A DNA stretch of 15,399 bases from UBA2882 sp051877575 (GTDB lineage: Bacteria; Bacillota; Clostridia; Lachnospirales; Lachnospiraceae). A program made the position numbers and the translations under genes. Location: contig JBJEJA010000017.1 in the NCBI GenBank assembly GCA_051877575.1, forward strand, positions 1-15,399. The letters are read 5' to 3'. Below, in pieces: positions 1 to 7,297 of this stretch (positions are counted from its first letter, which is position 1; the number at the start of each line of letters is the position of its first letter). The notes beneath the pieces were generated by a model, which searched no databases, had not been told where the DNA came from, and saw only the letters and a program-made list of their open reading frames with translations.

Positions 1-53
1 TTTCTTTGCTTTTCTTCACCTCATTTTGCCTCCTTTTGCCCCGGCGCCCCAAG

Positions 54-530
54 GCGCGCGGGCATATTTGGTCTTTTTTCTCTTTCTTGCCCTCCTCTCC
101 CCTCTTTTTGCCCCTGCGCGCGGGCATATTTGGCTTTTTTTCTCTTTCTTGCCACTCCTCCTGCCTCTTTTTGCCCCTGCGCGCGGGCATATTTGGCTTT
201 TTTTCTCTTTCTTGCCCTCCTCCTGCCTCTTTTTGCCCCTGCGCGCGGGTATATTTGGCTTTTTTTCTCTTTCTTGCCCTCCTTTCAGTTCTTTTTGCCC
301 CTGCGCGCGGGTATATTTGCTGCTTTTTCTCTTTCTTGCCCTTCTCGCGTCTCTTTTTGCCTCGGCGCGCGGGTATATTTGGTCTTTTTTCTCTTTCTTG
401 CCCTCCTCCCGCCTCTTTTTGCCTCGGCGCGCGGGCATATTTGGTCTTTTTTCTCTTTCTTGCCCTTCTCGCGCCTCTTTTCTCCCCAGCATGCCTCAGC
501 GAACCAAGGCGCGCGGGTATAATTTGCCTC
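54..530. repeat. 62-bp minisatellite array downstream of comEC
   Basis: Units begin with GCGCGCGGG(C/T)ATAT at 54, 116, 179, 241, 303, 365 and 427 (spacing 62, 63, 62, 62, 62, 62), with a diverged last copy at 509 after an 82-bp step. Each unit is a GC-rich core, then TATATTTGG, then a pyrimidine tract (T-runs, TCTCTTTCTTGCC, CCTCC), then CTCTTTTTGCC. The plus strand is almost purely pyrimidine outside the core. Since 62 is not a multiple of 3, the long apparent reading frames across it on both strands cycle through frames and give low-complexity proteins. I do not call them genes. The edge copies (49-62 and 504-517) share CCAAGGCGCGCGGG, while inner copies carry CCCTG or CCTCG before the core, so there are unit subtypes. 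Function unknown. Confidence 0.93.
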
Positions 531-549
531 TTTGAGCTTTCCGGCCCTC

Positions 550-593
550 GACATGCTCCGGCGCGACATGCCCGGCGCGACATGCTCCGGCGC
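550..593. repeat. Three short tandem repeats, 14-15 bp
   Basis: GACATGCTCCGGCGC occurs at 550-564 and 579-593, with a one-base-shorter version GACATGCCCGGCGC at 565-578. This is a second tandem repeat family, different in sequence and period from the 62-bp array, placed between that array and the comEC stop. Confidence 0.85.
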
Positions 594-607
594 GCCAAGG
601 CGCGCCG
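588..607. repeat. GC-rich palindrome of two GGCGCGCC boxes
   Basis: GGCGCGCC at 589-596 and again at 599-606, separated by AA and flanked by C588 and G607, form an inverted repeat that can fold as a 7-bp stem (CGGCGCG/CGCGCCG) with a CCAAGG-type loop. It lies about 20 nt past the comEC stop in the direction of transcription. It could stabilise the 3' end of the message or weakly terminate, but it has no U-tract after it on the minus strand, so I do not call it an intrinsic terminator. Confidence 0.6.
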
Positions 608-625
608 TCTCCTACATCAAGCACA

Positions 626-2812
626 CTATTTCCCATAGGTAGTGACAGTATATTTCTCTTTCTCATAGCGGATAGTGATTGCCCCGCTTTCCTTTGTAAC
701 AAAGGTGTGTGCTCCGGACTCCTCCAGCCGCTCCAATGTATCCGCATGGGGATGCCCATAGCTGTTTTCTTCTCCTGCAGAAATTATTGCCGTTTCCGGC
801 AGGCACTGATTCAGGAAATCCATACCGGAGGAATAGCGGGAGCCGTGGTGTCCCACCTTCAATATATCCACATCTTCCCATTTAATCTTTTGCTCTTTTT
901 CCTCGGTCAAATCACCTGTAAACAGGGTCTTTGTGCCGCAACATTCCATAAGCAGAACCATAGATTGATCATTACCCTCAGCTACCTCGGAAGGTCCGGG
1001 ATAAACACAGGTAAAACAGGTCTCTCCCAGCACGATATAATCTCCGGCTCCGATAAACAGCACTCTGGTTCCGCTCTGTCGCGCCAGCTCCATCAATTCC
1101 CGATAGGCTTCATCTTCCGCTGCGAACTTGGTCAGCACAAGACATCCGACCCGGATTTTCAAGCTTTGATATTCCGACAATATCTCTTTGATGCCAGAAA
1201 CATGATCCGCATCCGCATGAGAGACAAATATGTAATCGATCTTACTGATACCATGGCTTTTCAGATAAGGGACAATCCGATAAGTTCCCACCTTTGAAAC
1301 ATCACTGCTGCCGCCGTCAATCAAAACGTTCCCTCCGCTTTTCTCTTCTATGACCAGTCCGTCTCCCTGACCGACATCCAGCATCGTGCAGGTTGTTGTG
1401 CCTCTTCCTCTGCAGCACAGCAGACACAGGGCAGACACCAATATCAAGAACCTTTTTTTCTTGCCAACCTTTTTCCCAAACAGTAAAAGACCCAGCAGGA
1501 CAATATAATAAAACAGGATTTTCCATAATGCCGGTCTGCCGATAACCAGTTGTGAGCCCGGCAGACTGTCAAATGCCCTGCACAAAATCTCATACAGGCT
1601 CAAAATGGCACGGCAGGGCAGAAGAAAAACTGCCCCTGCCCCCGGAAAAACAGCGGTCAGGATTCCTCCCGGCACTCCCACCGCCATTAACACGCCCGCG
1701 AGCGGAACAACCAGCAGATTGAGAAAACAGGAATACGGTGACACCGTAAAAAAGAAATAGAGCTGAACAGGCAGTGTTGCAACGAGAACCGCAACTCCGA
1801 CCGTCAGAGATGATATGCACTTCTTTCGCAATCCCCGCAACATCCTTTTTCTACGGTCGGTGTAAAGGATCATTTTTTTTGCAGGGGATGCAGCGGGAAG
1901 CAATTCCCTCAGAAACGGAGCGACCAGGGCAATTCCCATCACTGCCCCGAAAGAAAGCAGAAATCCGCTGTGATAAACATACTGCGGCCGGTATATCAAT
2001 AAGGCTGCCGCAGACACTGCCAAAGCAGTCAGCAGATCATAAGTGCGTCCGCAGATCCCCGCCAGTAAAAACAGCGAAAACATTATCACGCTCCTGACTG
2101 TAGACGCACCGGAGCCGGTCATTTTCCCAAAAGCGATAATGACCAGAAAAGAAGCCAGACAACATACAAAGGCGGGGAGCCTCACTTTTCTGCACAGTTG
2201 ATAGATGCCCATTCCAAAGAAAGTAATATGTAAGCCGGATATTGCCAGAATATGGGCAATCCCATTTCGCTGATAAAGGCTTTTAACTTCGGCATCCAGA
2301 TCCCCTTTTTGACCCAGGATCATTGCCTTCATGACTCCGGCATCTTCCGGCGGAAGTCCCCGTTCAAAACTTGTTTCCAGCCTTTTTCTGATCTGATACA
2401 GGCTCTGCAGATCCGGGCGATAATCCGTATTGACCACTGTCCCTTCACAGTTTGTCATTGCAAAGTCCAGTTCCAAAATGCCGTAATACTGCTTTGCATC
2501 AAACTGCCCTTCATTTGCCGCCGCCCGAAAAGGACAGCACACCCCGCTGATACGTACCTGATTTCCGATTTTAATTTGAGAAATAAAAGAATGATCTTGA
2601 AAATAACAGATGATACGAACTGTATCCGAAACAGATTTCAAGTATAAAACAGATTTGTCTTCACGCTCTTCAATTGCATATACCTCACCCGTATAAGTGA
2701 CATACGTTCCGCCGGGTGGGATGTAATTATGACTTTGCAGCGGAAAAAGCTGCAAAATCAACATCACCGTTAAAACATAAAACATACACAGCAGACATAA
2801 AGGTCTTCTCAT
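626..2812 (-). CDS. comEC: ComEC/Rec2-family DNA uptake channel
   Basis: Inner-membrane channel that in transformable bacteria passes single-stranded DNA into the cytoplasm. The 728-residue length is normal for the family. Order of parts: two N-terminal hydrophobic stretches; an OB-fold-like region (about 35-130); the polytopic Competence domain with the signature HILAISGLHITF (187-198) and many hydrophobic helices to about 465; then a C-terminal metallo-beta-lactamase-like domain with LDVGQGDG (478-485), LIDGG (497-501) and HADADH (532-537). The start at 2812 follows TAAGGAG, in which the TAA is the stop of the upstream lipoprotein gene. The 8-nt gap suggests translational coupling. It is the last gene of the apparent comEA operon. 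Whether this organism is naturally transformable cannot be told from the window. Confidence 0.96.
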   Translation of the reverse strand: MRRPLCLLCMFYVLTVMLILQLFPLQSHNYIPPGGTYVTYTGEVYAIEEREDKSVLYLKSVSDTVRIICYFQDHSFISQIKIGNQVRISGVCCPFRAAANEGQFDAKQYYGILELDFAMTNCEGTVVNTDYRPDLQSLYQIRKRLETSFERGLPPEDAGVMKAMILGQKGDLDAEVKSLYQRNGIAHILAISGLHITFFGMGIYQLCRKVRLPAFVCCLASFLVIIAFGKMTGSGASTVRSVIMFSLFLLAGICGRTYDLLTALAVSAAALLIYRPQYVYHSGFLLSFGAVMGIALVAPFLRELLPAASPAKKMILYTDRRKRMLRGLRKKCISSLTVGVAVLVATLPVQLYFFFTVSPYSCFLNLLVVPLAGVLMAVGVPGGILTAVFPGAGAVFLLPCRAILSLYEILCRAFDSLPGSQLVIGRPALWKILFYYIVLLGLLLFGKKVGKKKRFLILVSALCLLCCRGRGTTTCTMLDVGQGDGLVIEEKSGGNVLIDGGSSDVSKVGTYRIVPYLKSHGISKIDYIFVSHADADHVSGIKEILSEYQSLKIRVGCLVLTKFAAEDEAYRELMELARQSGTRVLFIGAGDYIVLGETCFTCVYPGPSEVAEGNDQSMVLLMECCGTKTLFTGDLTEEKEQKIKWEDVDILKVGHHGSRYSSGMDFLNQCLPETAIISAGEENSYGHPHADTLERLEESGAHTFVTKESGAITIRYEKEKYTVTTYGK

Positions 2813-2820
2813 TGCACTCC

Positions 2821-3750
2821 TTACTGTGCATTATCCATAATCTCCAGATTTCTTTCAAACACCTGCGCCAACGGTACCGTTTCCATATAAATCAGATTCG
2901 TATTTCCATTAACGGAAATCTGTACCTTATTGACACCCGACAGTTCCGCCAGAGAATTGACAATGGAATAAATTGCCACTTCCGGCGATACATTCCCCTC
3001 TTTTGTTAAAAACCCGTCATCCAGATTCACATAACAGACTCCGTCACGGGTAGTCACACTGACAATCTCCGTATTGGGTGAAATCGTCGCATAACCGTTT
3101 GCTCCGCTTTCTCCGTCCTTCGGTCCCGCTATCAATTCTTCCACGACCAATTTATCCATGGATATATTGCTGTTGTATACACATTCTACCGTATGTGCTT
3201 CCAATCCGGTTCCGCTTTCGTTGGCAAAATACAAGGTCAGCGTTGCCTTTTCATAAGCATTGATCTCGTTACCCGCATTATCCACAAACTGATCTGCCGT
3301 CATATACCCCACCGGCACTCCGCTGAGATTAACAAGCGGCTCCCCCGCAACCTTAAATGCTACGGAGTTCACACCCTCTACCTGGCAAAGTGTTCTGACA
3401 ATGGCTGCCCTTGAAAGCACTTCCCCCGTAGGTGACATGGATAGATATTCTGTGCTGAAATGTAACACCAGCTGATTATCTTCATAAGAAAAAGTTTCCA
3501 GTTCTACACCTTCGGGAATGGCACTTCGATATGCCGCATCCTCCGGCGGAGTCTGCAACGCATGAAATAAAGTCTGCAGAACGTCTTTTGTCTCAGTCTC
3601 CTCCACTACAAGCTCTGTCCCCGAAACTTTATTCTCATCCTTATCTACATAATAGATCATATATTCTTTTGCTTTTTCTTCCTTGTCACTGCCGCATCCT
3701 GCCAGAAGCAGAAGACAGAGACAGATCAGAACAACTTTGATCTTTCTCAT
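2821..3750 (-). CDS. GerMN-domain lipoprotein
   Basis: Predicted exported lipoprotein of 309 residues: short positive N-terminus, hydrophobic core and lipobox LLAGC with the lipidated cysteine at about residue 19. Two related domains follow (about 30-140 and 170-295), each with the GerMN look: an extended beta start (YMIYYVDKDENK; ATLTLYFANESG), a helix with EELIAGPKDGE, and a strand such as GVCYVNLDDGF. GerMN domains occur in sporulation/germination protein GerM and actinobacterial LpqB. I chose ATG 3750 over the in-frame ATG at 3768: the latter directly abuts the kinase stop and has no ribosome binding site, whereas AAAGGAAA lies at good distance from 3750. It sits between a kinase gene and comEC, and may be an accessory sensor subunit at the cell surface (inference). 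Confidence 0.88.
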   Translation of the reverse strand: MRKIKVVLICLCLLLLAGCGSDKEEKAKEYMIYYVDKDENKVSGTELVVEETETKDVLQTLFHALQTPPEDAAYRSAIPEGVELETFSYEDNQLVLHFSTEYLSMSPTGEVLSRAAIVRTLCQVEGVNSVAFKVAGEPLVNLSGVPVGYMTADQFVDNAGNEINAYEKATLTLYFANESGTGLEAHTVECVYNSNISMDKLVVEELIAGPKDGESGANGYATISPNTEIVSVTTRDGVCYVNLDDGFLTKEGNVSPEVAIYSIVNSLAELSGVNKVQISVNGNTNLIYMETVPLAQVFERNLEIMDNAQ

Positions 3751-3768
3751 AAATCTTTCCTTTTCCAT

Positions 3769-5274
3769 CTATTTGGATACATAAGTCAGCGGAATTTTTA
3801 CATAAAAGGCGGTTCCTACGCCCTCTTCGCTTTCCACACCGATGGCACCCCTGTGCATCAGGATTGCATTTCTGCTAATGGCCAGTCCCAGGCCTGTACC
3901 GCCGATTTTGCGGGAGTGAGACTTGTCCACCCGGTAGAAACGTTCAAAAATATGCTCTTTGGATTCTTCGGGAATGCCGATTCCGTTATCCTCAACAACA
4001 ATAGTGAAAAACTGATGATCCGCATCCAGTGTTACCTTCACATAACCATGCTCTTTGTTGTATTTAATGGCATTTTCCACCAGATTGGAAATCGCCAGGG
4101 TCAATTTGACCTCATCCACTTCCGCCGTAACCTCACGGACACTTTGATAAATAACATCTATATCCTTCTGTCCGGCAATAGGTTTTAAACGCTTTAATAT
4201 CAATTCGATCAGTTCATTGATGCTGATTGACTCAATGTTCAGATCGGCTGCGGTCTTATCCATTTTAACAAGAGACAGCAGATCATTGATGATTTTGTTC
4301 TCCCTGTCGATCTCATCCGCGATATCGGTCATAAACTCTTTATACAACTCTACCGGTACATCTTCCTGGGAAATCAGCGAATCCGCCAGCACCTTCATGG
4401 ATGTAATCGGCGTTTTCAGCTCATGAGACACATTGGATACAAATTCCTGCCGCGATTCATCCAGCACCTTCATTCTTTTTAACAATTCATTGAACGTGGC
4501 AATAATATGCTCTGTTTCCAGATAATCCGGCACATCTGCCGCTTCTGTCTCATATCCGTCTCTTACCGCACTGATCGATGCCGTAACACGCTCAAAAGGT
4601 TTTACCAGCATTTTAGAGATAAACCAAGATAACACAACGATCAGGATCATGATCAGAAACTGCAGAATGGATGCTTTTCCGTCCAGGACCTCAATATTGG
4701 TCGTAATATTATCCGTAGAAACACTGACCAGCATGACGCCCATAATCCTGCTGTCCGCTTCCTGCATATCCTGTGCATCTTCTATCCCCTTATCCGAGTC
4801 CTCCGTAGACACGGTAATGGGCATGGTCATCTCTATATATTGGTTCGTACTGTCATAATTGCTGATATTCTTCCCTTTAAAGCACCGGATAACCTCTTCC
4901 GAGATAATGGTCTTGCCCTCACTGATACCATATGTATCTTTTATGACATTGAAATTCTGATCGATCACAAGCACCCGGCCGTCATAAAGATTTGAAAACT
5001 GCAGCAACTCCGCATTGATCGTTTCCGATGAAGTATCCTGCAGATAATTATTGGCAGCCAGATGATTCGCCAGAATCATTGTCTGGTTTTCCACTTCCAT
5101 GGTACGAAGGGAAACCGCACGCTCTTCATAGTTCTGCAAAATACCGAACCGCATGATCAGCGTCGGTACATAACCGACCACAATGACGATACAAAAAATC
5201 CAAAATCGCAGGCTCTTTGCCAGACGTATCCGGGAAATCAGTTTATTGAAAAATAATTTAATATCCGCTTTCAC
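3769..5274 (-). CDS. Membrane sensor histidine kinase
   Basis: A 501-residue class I histidine kinase. Transmembrane helix 1 (about 23-41) and helix 2 (about 202-220) enclose a 160-residue extracytoplasmic sensor region, probably PDC/Cache-like. A HAMP linker follows (about 220-275), then the dimerisation domain with phospho-acceptor His284 in SNVSHELKTPITS, then the ATPase domain: N box NLVENAIKYN (397-406), G1 DNGIGIP, F box FERFYRVD, G2 GGTGLGLAI. All catalytic motifs look intact. It starts with GTG at 5274, 11 nt after the response regulator stop, with AAAGGGTG upstream. The partner is almost certainly the preceding regulator. The signal is unknown. Sequence alone does not separate a WalK/ResE-like from an MtrB-like role. 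Confidence 0.94.
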   Translation of the reverse strand: MKADIKLFFNKLISRIRLAKSLRFWIFCIVIVVGYVPTLIMRFGILQNYEERAVSLRTMEVENQTMILANHLAANNYLQDTSSETINAELLQFSNLYDGRVLVIDQNFNVIKDTYGISEGKTIISEEVIRCFKGKNISNYDSTNQYIEMTMPITVSTEDSDKGIEDAQDMQEADSRIMGVMLVSVSTDNITTNIEVLDGKASILQFLIMILIVVLSWFISKMLVKPFERVTASISAVRDGYETEAADVPDYLETEHIIATFNELLKRMKVLDESRQEFVSNVSHELKTPITSMKVLADSLISQEDVPVELYKEFMTDIADEIDRENKIINDLLSLVKMDKTAADLNIESISINELIELILKRLKPIAGQKDIDVIYQSVREVTAEVDEVKLTLAISNLVENAIKYNKEHGYVKVTLDADHQFFTIVVEDNGIGIPEESKEHIFERFYRVDKSHSRKIGGTGLGLAISRNAILMHRGAIGVESEEGVGTAFYVKIPLTYVSK

Positions 5275-5285
5275 TAAAACACCCT

Positions 5286-5975
5286 TTATTTAAAGTAATA
5301 TCCCACGCCCCATTTTGTATGCACATATCTTGGTTCACTTGGGTTTTTCTCGATCTTTTCACGAAGCCTCCTGATATGCACGTCCACCGTACGCACATCC
5401 CCCGGATAATCCTCGCCCCAGACAAGGGTCAAAAGCTTTTCACGACTGTACACTTTATTGGGATTCAATACCAGAAGCTCCAGCACATCAAATTCCTTCG
5501 CTGTCAGATTAATTTCCTTATCCTCAATATAAACTCTTCTGCCTTCCCGGTCGATTGTCATATCACCGCTCTTAATAATGGTTTCGTCCGCAGGTTTGGT
5601 CGTTTCCTTGCTTCTCGCTCTTCTCATGATCGCTTTGATTCGCGCCTTCACCTCCAGGATATTGAAAGGCTTGGTAATATAATCGTCCGCACCGTACTCC
5701 AAACCCAGAATTTTATCCATATCCTCTCCCTTTGCGGTCAGCATCACGATCGGAACATCAGAAAATTCCCGTATCTGCTGGCATACCTCAAAACCGGAAA
5801 GTCCCGGCAGCATCACATCCAAAAGAATAATATCAAACTCCTGGTTTCTGGCGATTTCCAATGCCTCTTCCCCGTCATAGGCACAGGTAACTTCCATTCC
5901 GTCCTGCTCCAGACTGAAACGGATCCCCTTGACAATTAATTTTTCGTCGTCGACAACCAAAACCCTCTTACTCAT
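5286..5975 (-). CDS. OmpR/PhoB-type response regulator
   Basis: DNA-binding response regulator of 229 residues. Receiver domain 1-118 has the acidic pair in VVDDE (near 9-11), phospho-acceptor Asp53 in ILLDVMLPG, Thr80 in MLTAKGED and Lys102 in ITKPFN. The C-terminal winged helix (about 130-228) has the OmpR features LTAKEFDVLELL, YSREKLLTLVWG, VDVHIRRLREKI and the closing VWGVGYYF-like WGVGYYFK. An in-frame GTG at 5993 would add six residues, but GGAGAG sits just before ATG 5975, so I take that start. It is followed at 11 nt by its likely kinase and preceded at 27 nt by the comEA-like gene. Target genes are unknown; regulation of its own com operon is one possibility. Confidence 0.95.
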   Translation of the reverse strand: MSKRVLVVDDEKLIVKGIRFSLEQDGMEVTCAYDGEEALEIARNQEFDIILLDVMLPGLSGFEVCQQIREFSDVPIVMLTAKGEDMDKILGLEYGADDYITKPFNILEVKARIKAIMRRARSKETTKPADETIIKSGDMTIDREGRRVYIEDKEINLTAKEFDVLELLVLNPNKVYSREKLLTLVWGEDYPGDVRTVDVHIRRLREKIEKNPSEPRYVHTKWGVGYYFK

Positions 5976-6002
5976 CTTTCTCTCTCCATTCACATTTCTA
6001 TT

Positions 6003-6674
6003 TTATTGCACTTTTATCAAATCCTGAATTTTAGCAAAAAGACCGCTTTTGATACCGGAAACATTCTGTATCTCCTCAATGCTTTGAAACGGTCCGTGCT
6101 CCTCTCTGTACTGTATGATGGCCTGTGCGCGGCTTTCCCCAACGCCGGGCAGCTCACACAGCCGGCTTTCATCCGCGGTATTGATATTGATCAGACCGTC
6201 ATCCTGTGCACTTTCCAAAACTGCCCCTGACAGATCCGCACTATCCCATTCCTCTGTTGTCGGTACATAAAGTTTCTGCCCATCAGACAAAACTTGAGCC
6301 TGATTCAGCGCCTTTGTACATGCCTCGGGCAGCAATCCTCCTGCGGCTTCAATGCCTTCAAACACTCTGGCATCCTGCTTAAGCTCGTAAACACCCGGAT
6401 AACGAACAGCGCCGCAGACATCCACATAGATGATGCCCGATGACGGTTCTTTCGCCAATGCCGGTTCTTTTTCTCCGGCATCAGGCTGCATCGCTGCACT
6501 CTCTCCGCCGTCTGCCACAGACTCCCATTTCGTCCCGTTCTCCGCAACAGCTACGGTATACTCCTCTTTTTTACTACACCCAAACAAGCCGGATAAAACC
6601 ATTTCCATCAGCAACAGACTGATACATGCGGCCTTCCGACTAAAAGTAACTGTTTTGTCTTTTTTCCACTTCAT
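6003..6674 (-). CDS. comEA: ComEA-like DNA-binding lipoprotein (SLBB + HhH)
   Basis: A 223-residue surface protein that would bind double-stranded DNA outside the membrane and pass it toward ComEC. The N-terminus is an export signal ending in LFGC (Cys33), so it appears to be a lipoprotein; Phe at -2 is unusual but tolerated. After an Ala/Glu-rich linker comes an SLBB domain (about 80-138: IYVDVCGAVRYPGVYEL, EAAGGLLP, GQKLYVP) and the tandem helix-hairpin-helix domain (160-223: ININTADE, LPGVGESRAQAII, NVSGIKSGLFAKI). Classical ComEA is anchored by a transmembrane helix rather than lipid. The start at 6674 has AGGAGG seven nt upstream, and the promoter at 6730-6758 makes this the first gene of the operon that ends with comEC. 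Confidence 0.93.
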   Translation of the reverse strand: MKWKKDKTVTFSRKAACISLLLMEMVLSGLFGCSKKEEYTVAVAENGTKWESVADGGESAAMQPDAGEKEPALAKEPSSGIIYVDVCGAVRYPGVYELKQDARVFEGIEAAGGLLPEACTKALNQAQVLSDGQKLYVPTTEEWDSADLSGAVLESAQDDGLININTADESRLCELPGVGESRAQAIIQYREEHGPFQSIEEIQNVSGIKSGLFAKIQDLIKVQ

Positions 6675-6729
6675 AACATAACCTCCTATTAATTTAAACA
6701 GAAGGTCCTTCTATGCTAATCGTGTTTCT

Positions 6730-6758
6730 ATTGTATTCCAAAAAAATTGACTTTACAA
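6730..6758 (-). promoter_or_regulatory. Sigma-A-type promoter of the com operon
   Basis: On the minus strand TTGTAA (6753-6758) is followed after exactly 17 nt by TACAAT (6730-6735), each one or two bases from consensus. Transcription would start near 6722, about 48 nt before the comEA start. A small inverted repeat GAAGG-N-CCTTC (6701-6711) lies in the early leader and could be a weak operator. Confidence 0.7.
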
Positions 6759-6770
6759 GAAAGATTTCTC

Positions 6771-6805
6771 TAAAAAGAAAATAAAAACGGAATAAATATC
6801 ATTCC
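6771..6805 (-). terminator. Intrinsic terminator of the arg/DMT unit
   Basis: On the minus strand GGAAT-GATATTT-ATTCC (6789-6805) makes a short stem that overlaps the TGA stop of the DMT gene. It is followed directly by a U-rich run (GTTTTTATTTTCTTTTT, 6772-6788). The stem is only 5-6 bp and AT-rich, so strength is doubtful, but the position between one operon end and the next promoter fits. Confidence 0.5.
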
Positions 6806-7230
6806 CACTTGAAAATGGCGATACCGGCAATCGCCACCAGCATTCCGATTGCTTTTCTCCAGGAAAACGGTGTTTTGTCCACTCCCCAGATTCCCAACAA
6901 TTCGATCACATAGGAAACAATCAGCTGAGCGATCACGATAAACATTGCCGACTTGGCCGGTCCCAGCCGGTCGATACTCATGATGACGGTATATGTGATA
7001 AAGGCACCGATCACGCCTCCCAGAAGCATATACTTCGGTTCCACCTTCCATACATTCATAAAACTGCTTCTGTCCGTAAACAGCCAGGCTCCGAGACAGA
7101 CAAGCAACGCTGTCAGCTGCACGAAGGCATTGGCGCTCCAGATAGAAGAATTTTTTGTTACCTCAGTATTAAACACGCCCTGTATGCTCATCAGCGCACC
7201 GGATAAAATTGCAATAAAAAAACCAAGCAT
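6799..7230 (-). CDS. YdcZ-type DMT family membrane protein
   Basis: A 143-residue integral membrane protein of the drug/metabolite transporter superfamily, YdcZ (DUF606) branch, whose members are about 140-150 residues with five helices. Hydrophobic segments lie near 1-20, 33-51, 67-86, 92-113 and 125-141. Diagnostic features are the opening GALMSIQGVFN, GGVIGAFITYTVIMSIDRLGPAKSAMFIVIAQL and the closing GIAIFKWE. The transported compound is not known for the family. Ribosome binding site GGAGGG (7237-7242) is six nt from ATG 7230, and both can be hidden in a leader hairpin (see 7227-7272). It follows the solute-binding protein gene by 67 nt and ends the unit. Confidence 0.88.
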   Translation of the reverse strand: MLGFFIAILSGALMSIQGVFNTEVTKNSSIWSANAFVQLTALLVCLGAWLFTDRSSFMNVWKVEPKYMLLGGVIGAFITYTVIMSIDRLGPAKSAMFIVIAQLIVSYVIELLGIWGVDKTPFSWRKAIGMLVAIAGIAIFKWE

Positions 7231-7272
7231 GGGTATCCCTCCAAATACTTCTTTGGATTATTTTACCCATGC
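7227..7272 (-). promoter_or_regulatory. Leader hairpin covering SD and start codon of the DMT gene
   Basis: A perfect 9-bp inverted repeat, GCATGGGTA (7264-7272 read on the minus strand) with TACCCATGC (7227-7235), encloses a second stem TCCAAA (7252-7257) with TTTGGA (7240-7245). The outer right arm contains the ATG at 7228-7230, and the inner right arm contains part of GGAGGG (7237-7242). Folded RNA would hide both translation signals. I recognise no known riboswitch class in it. Confidence 0.55.
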
Positions 7273-7297
7273 CCGATATAAATTATTCCTCTATCCA

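Noticed and set aside
173..230. Terminator in each repeat unit (TGCCC/GGGCA stem followed by a T-rich run on the plus strand)
   Set aside because: The stem is 5 bp, is broken in the units with GGGTA, and no plus-strand gene precedes it.
54..530. CRISPR array
   Set aside because: Units are nearly identical over the full 62 bp, with no unique spacers between conserved repeats and no cas genes nearby.
6..638. Long open frames on both strands across the repeat region, giving proteins of up to 210 residues
   Set aside because: They follow from a stop-free 62-bp repeat read in successive frames, are extremely low in complexity (FFSLSCPP- or KKEKK-type), and have no domain or proper start signals.
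707..1297. Plus-strand open frame opposite comEC
   Set aside because: Antisense shadow of a clear comEC coding sequence, with no family resemblance or ribosome binding site.
5319..5939. 206-residue plus-strand frame opposite the response regulator
   Set aside because: Shadow of a well-conserved regulator gene; composition is His/Ile-rich and atypical.
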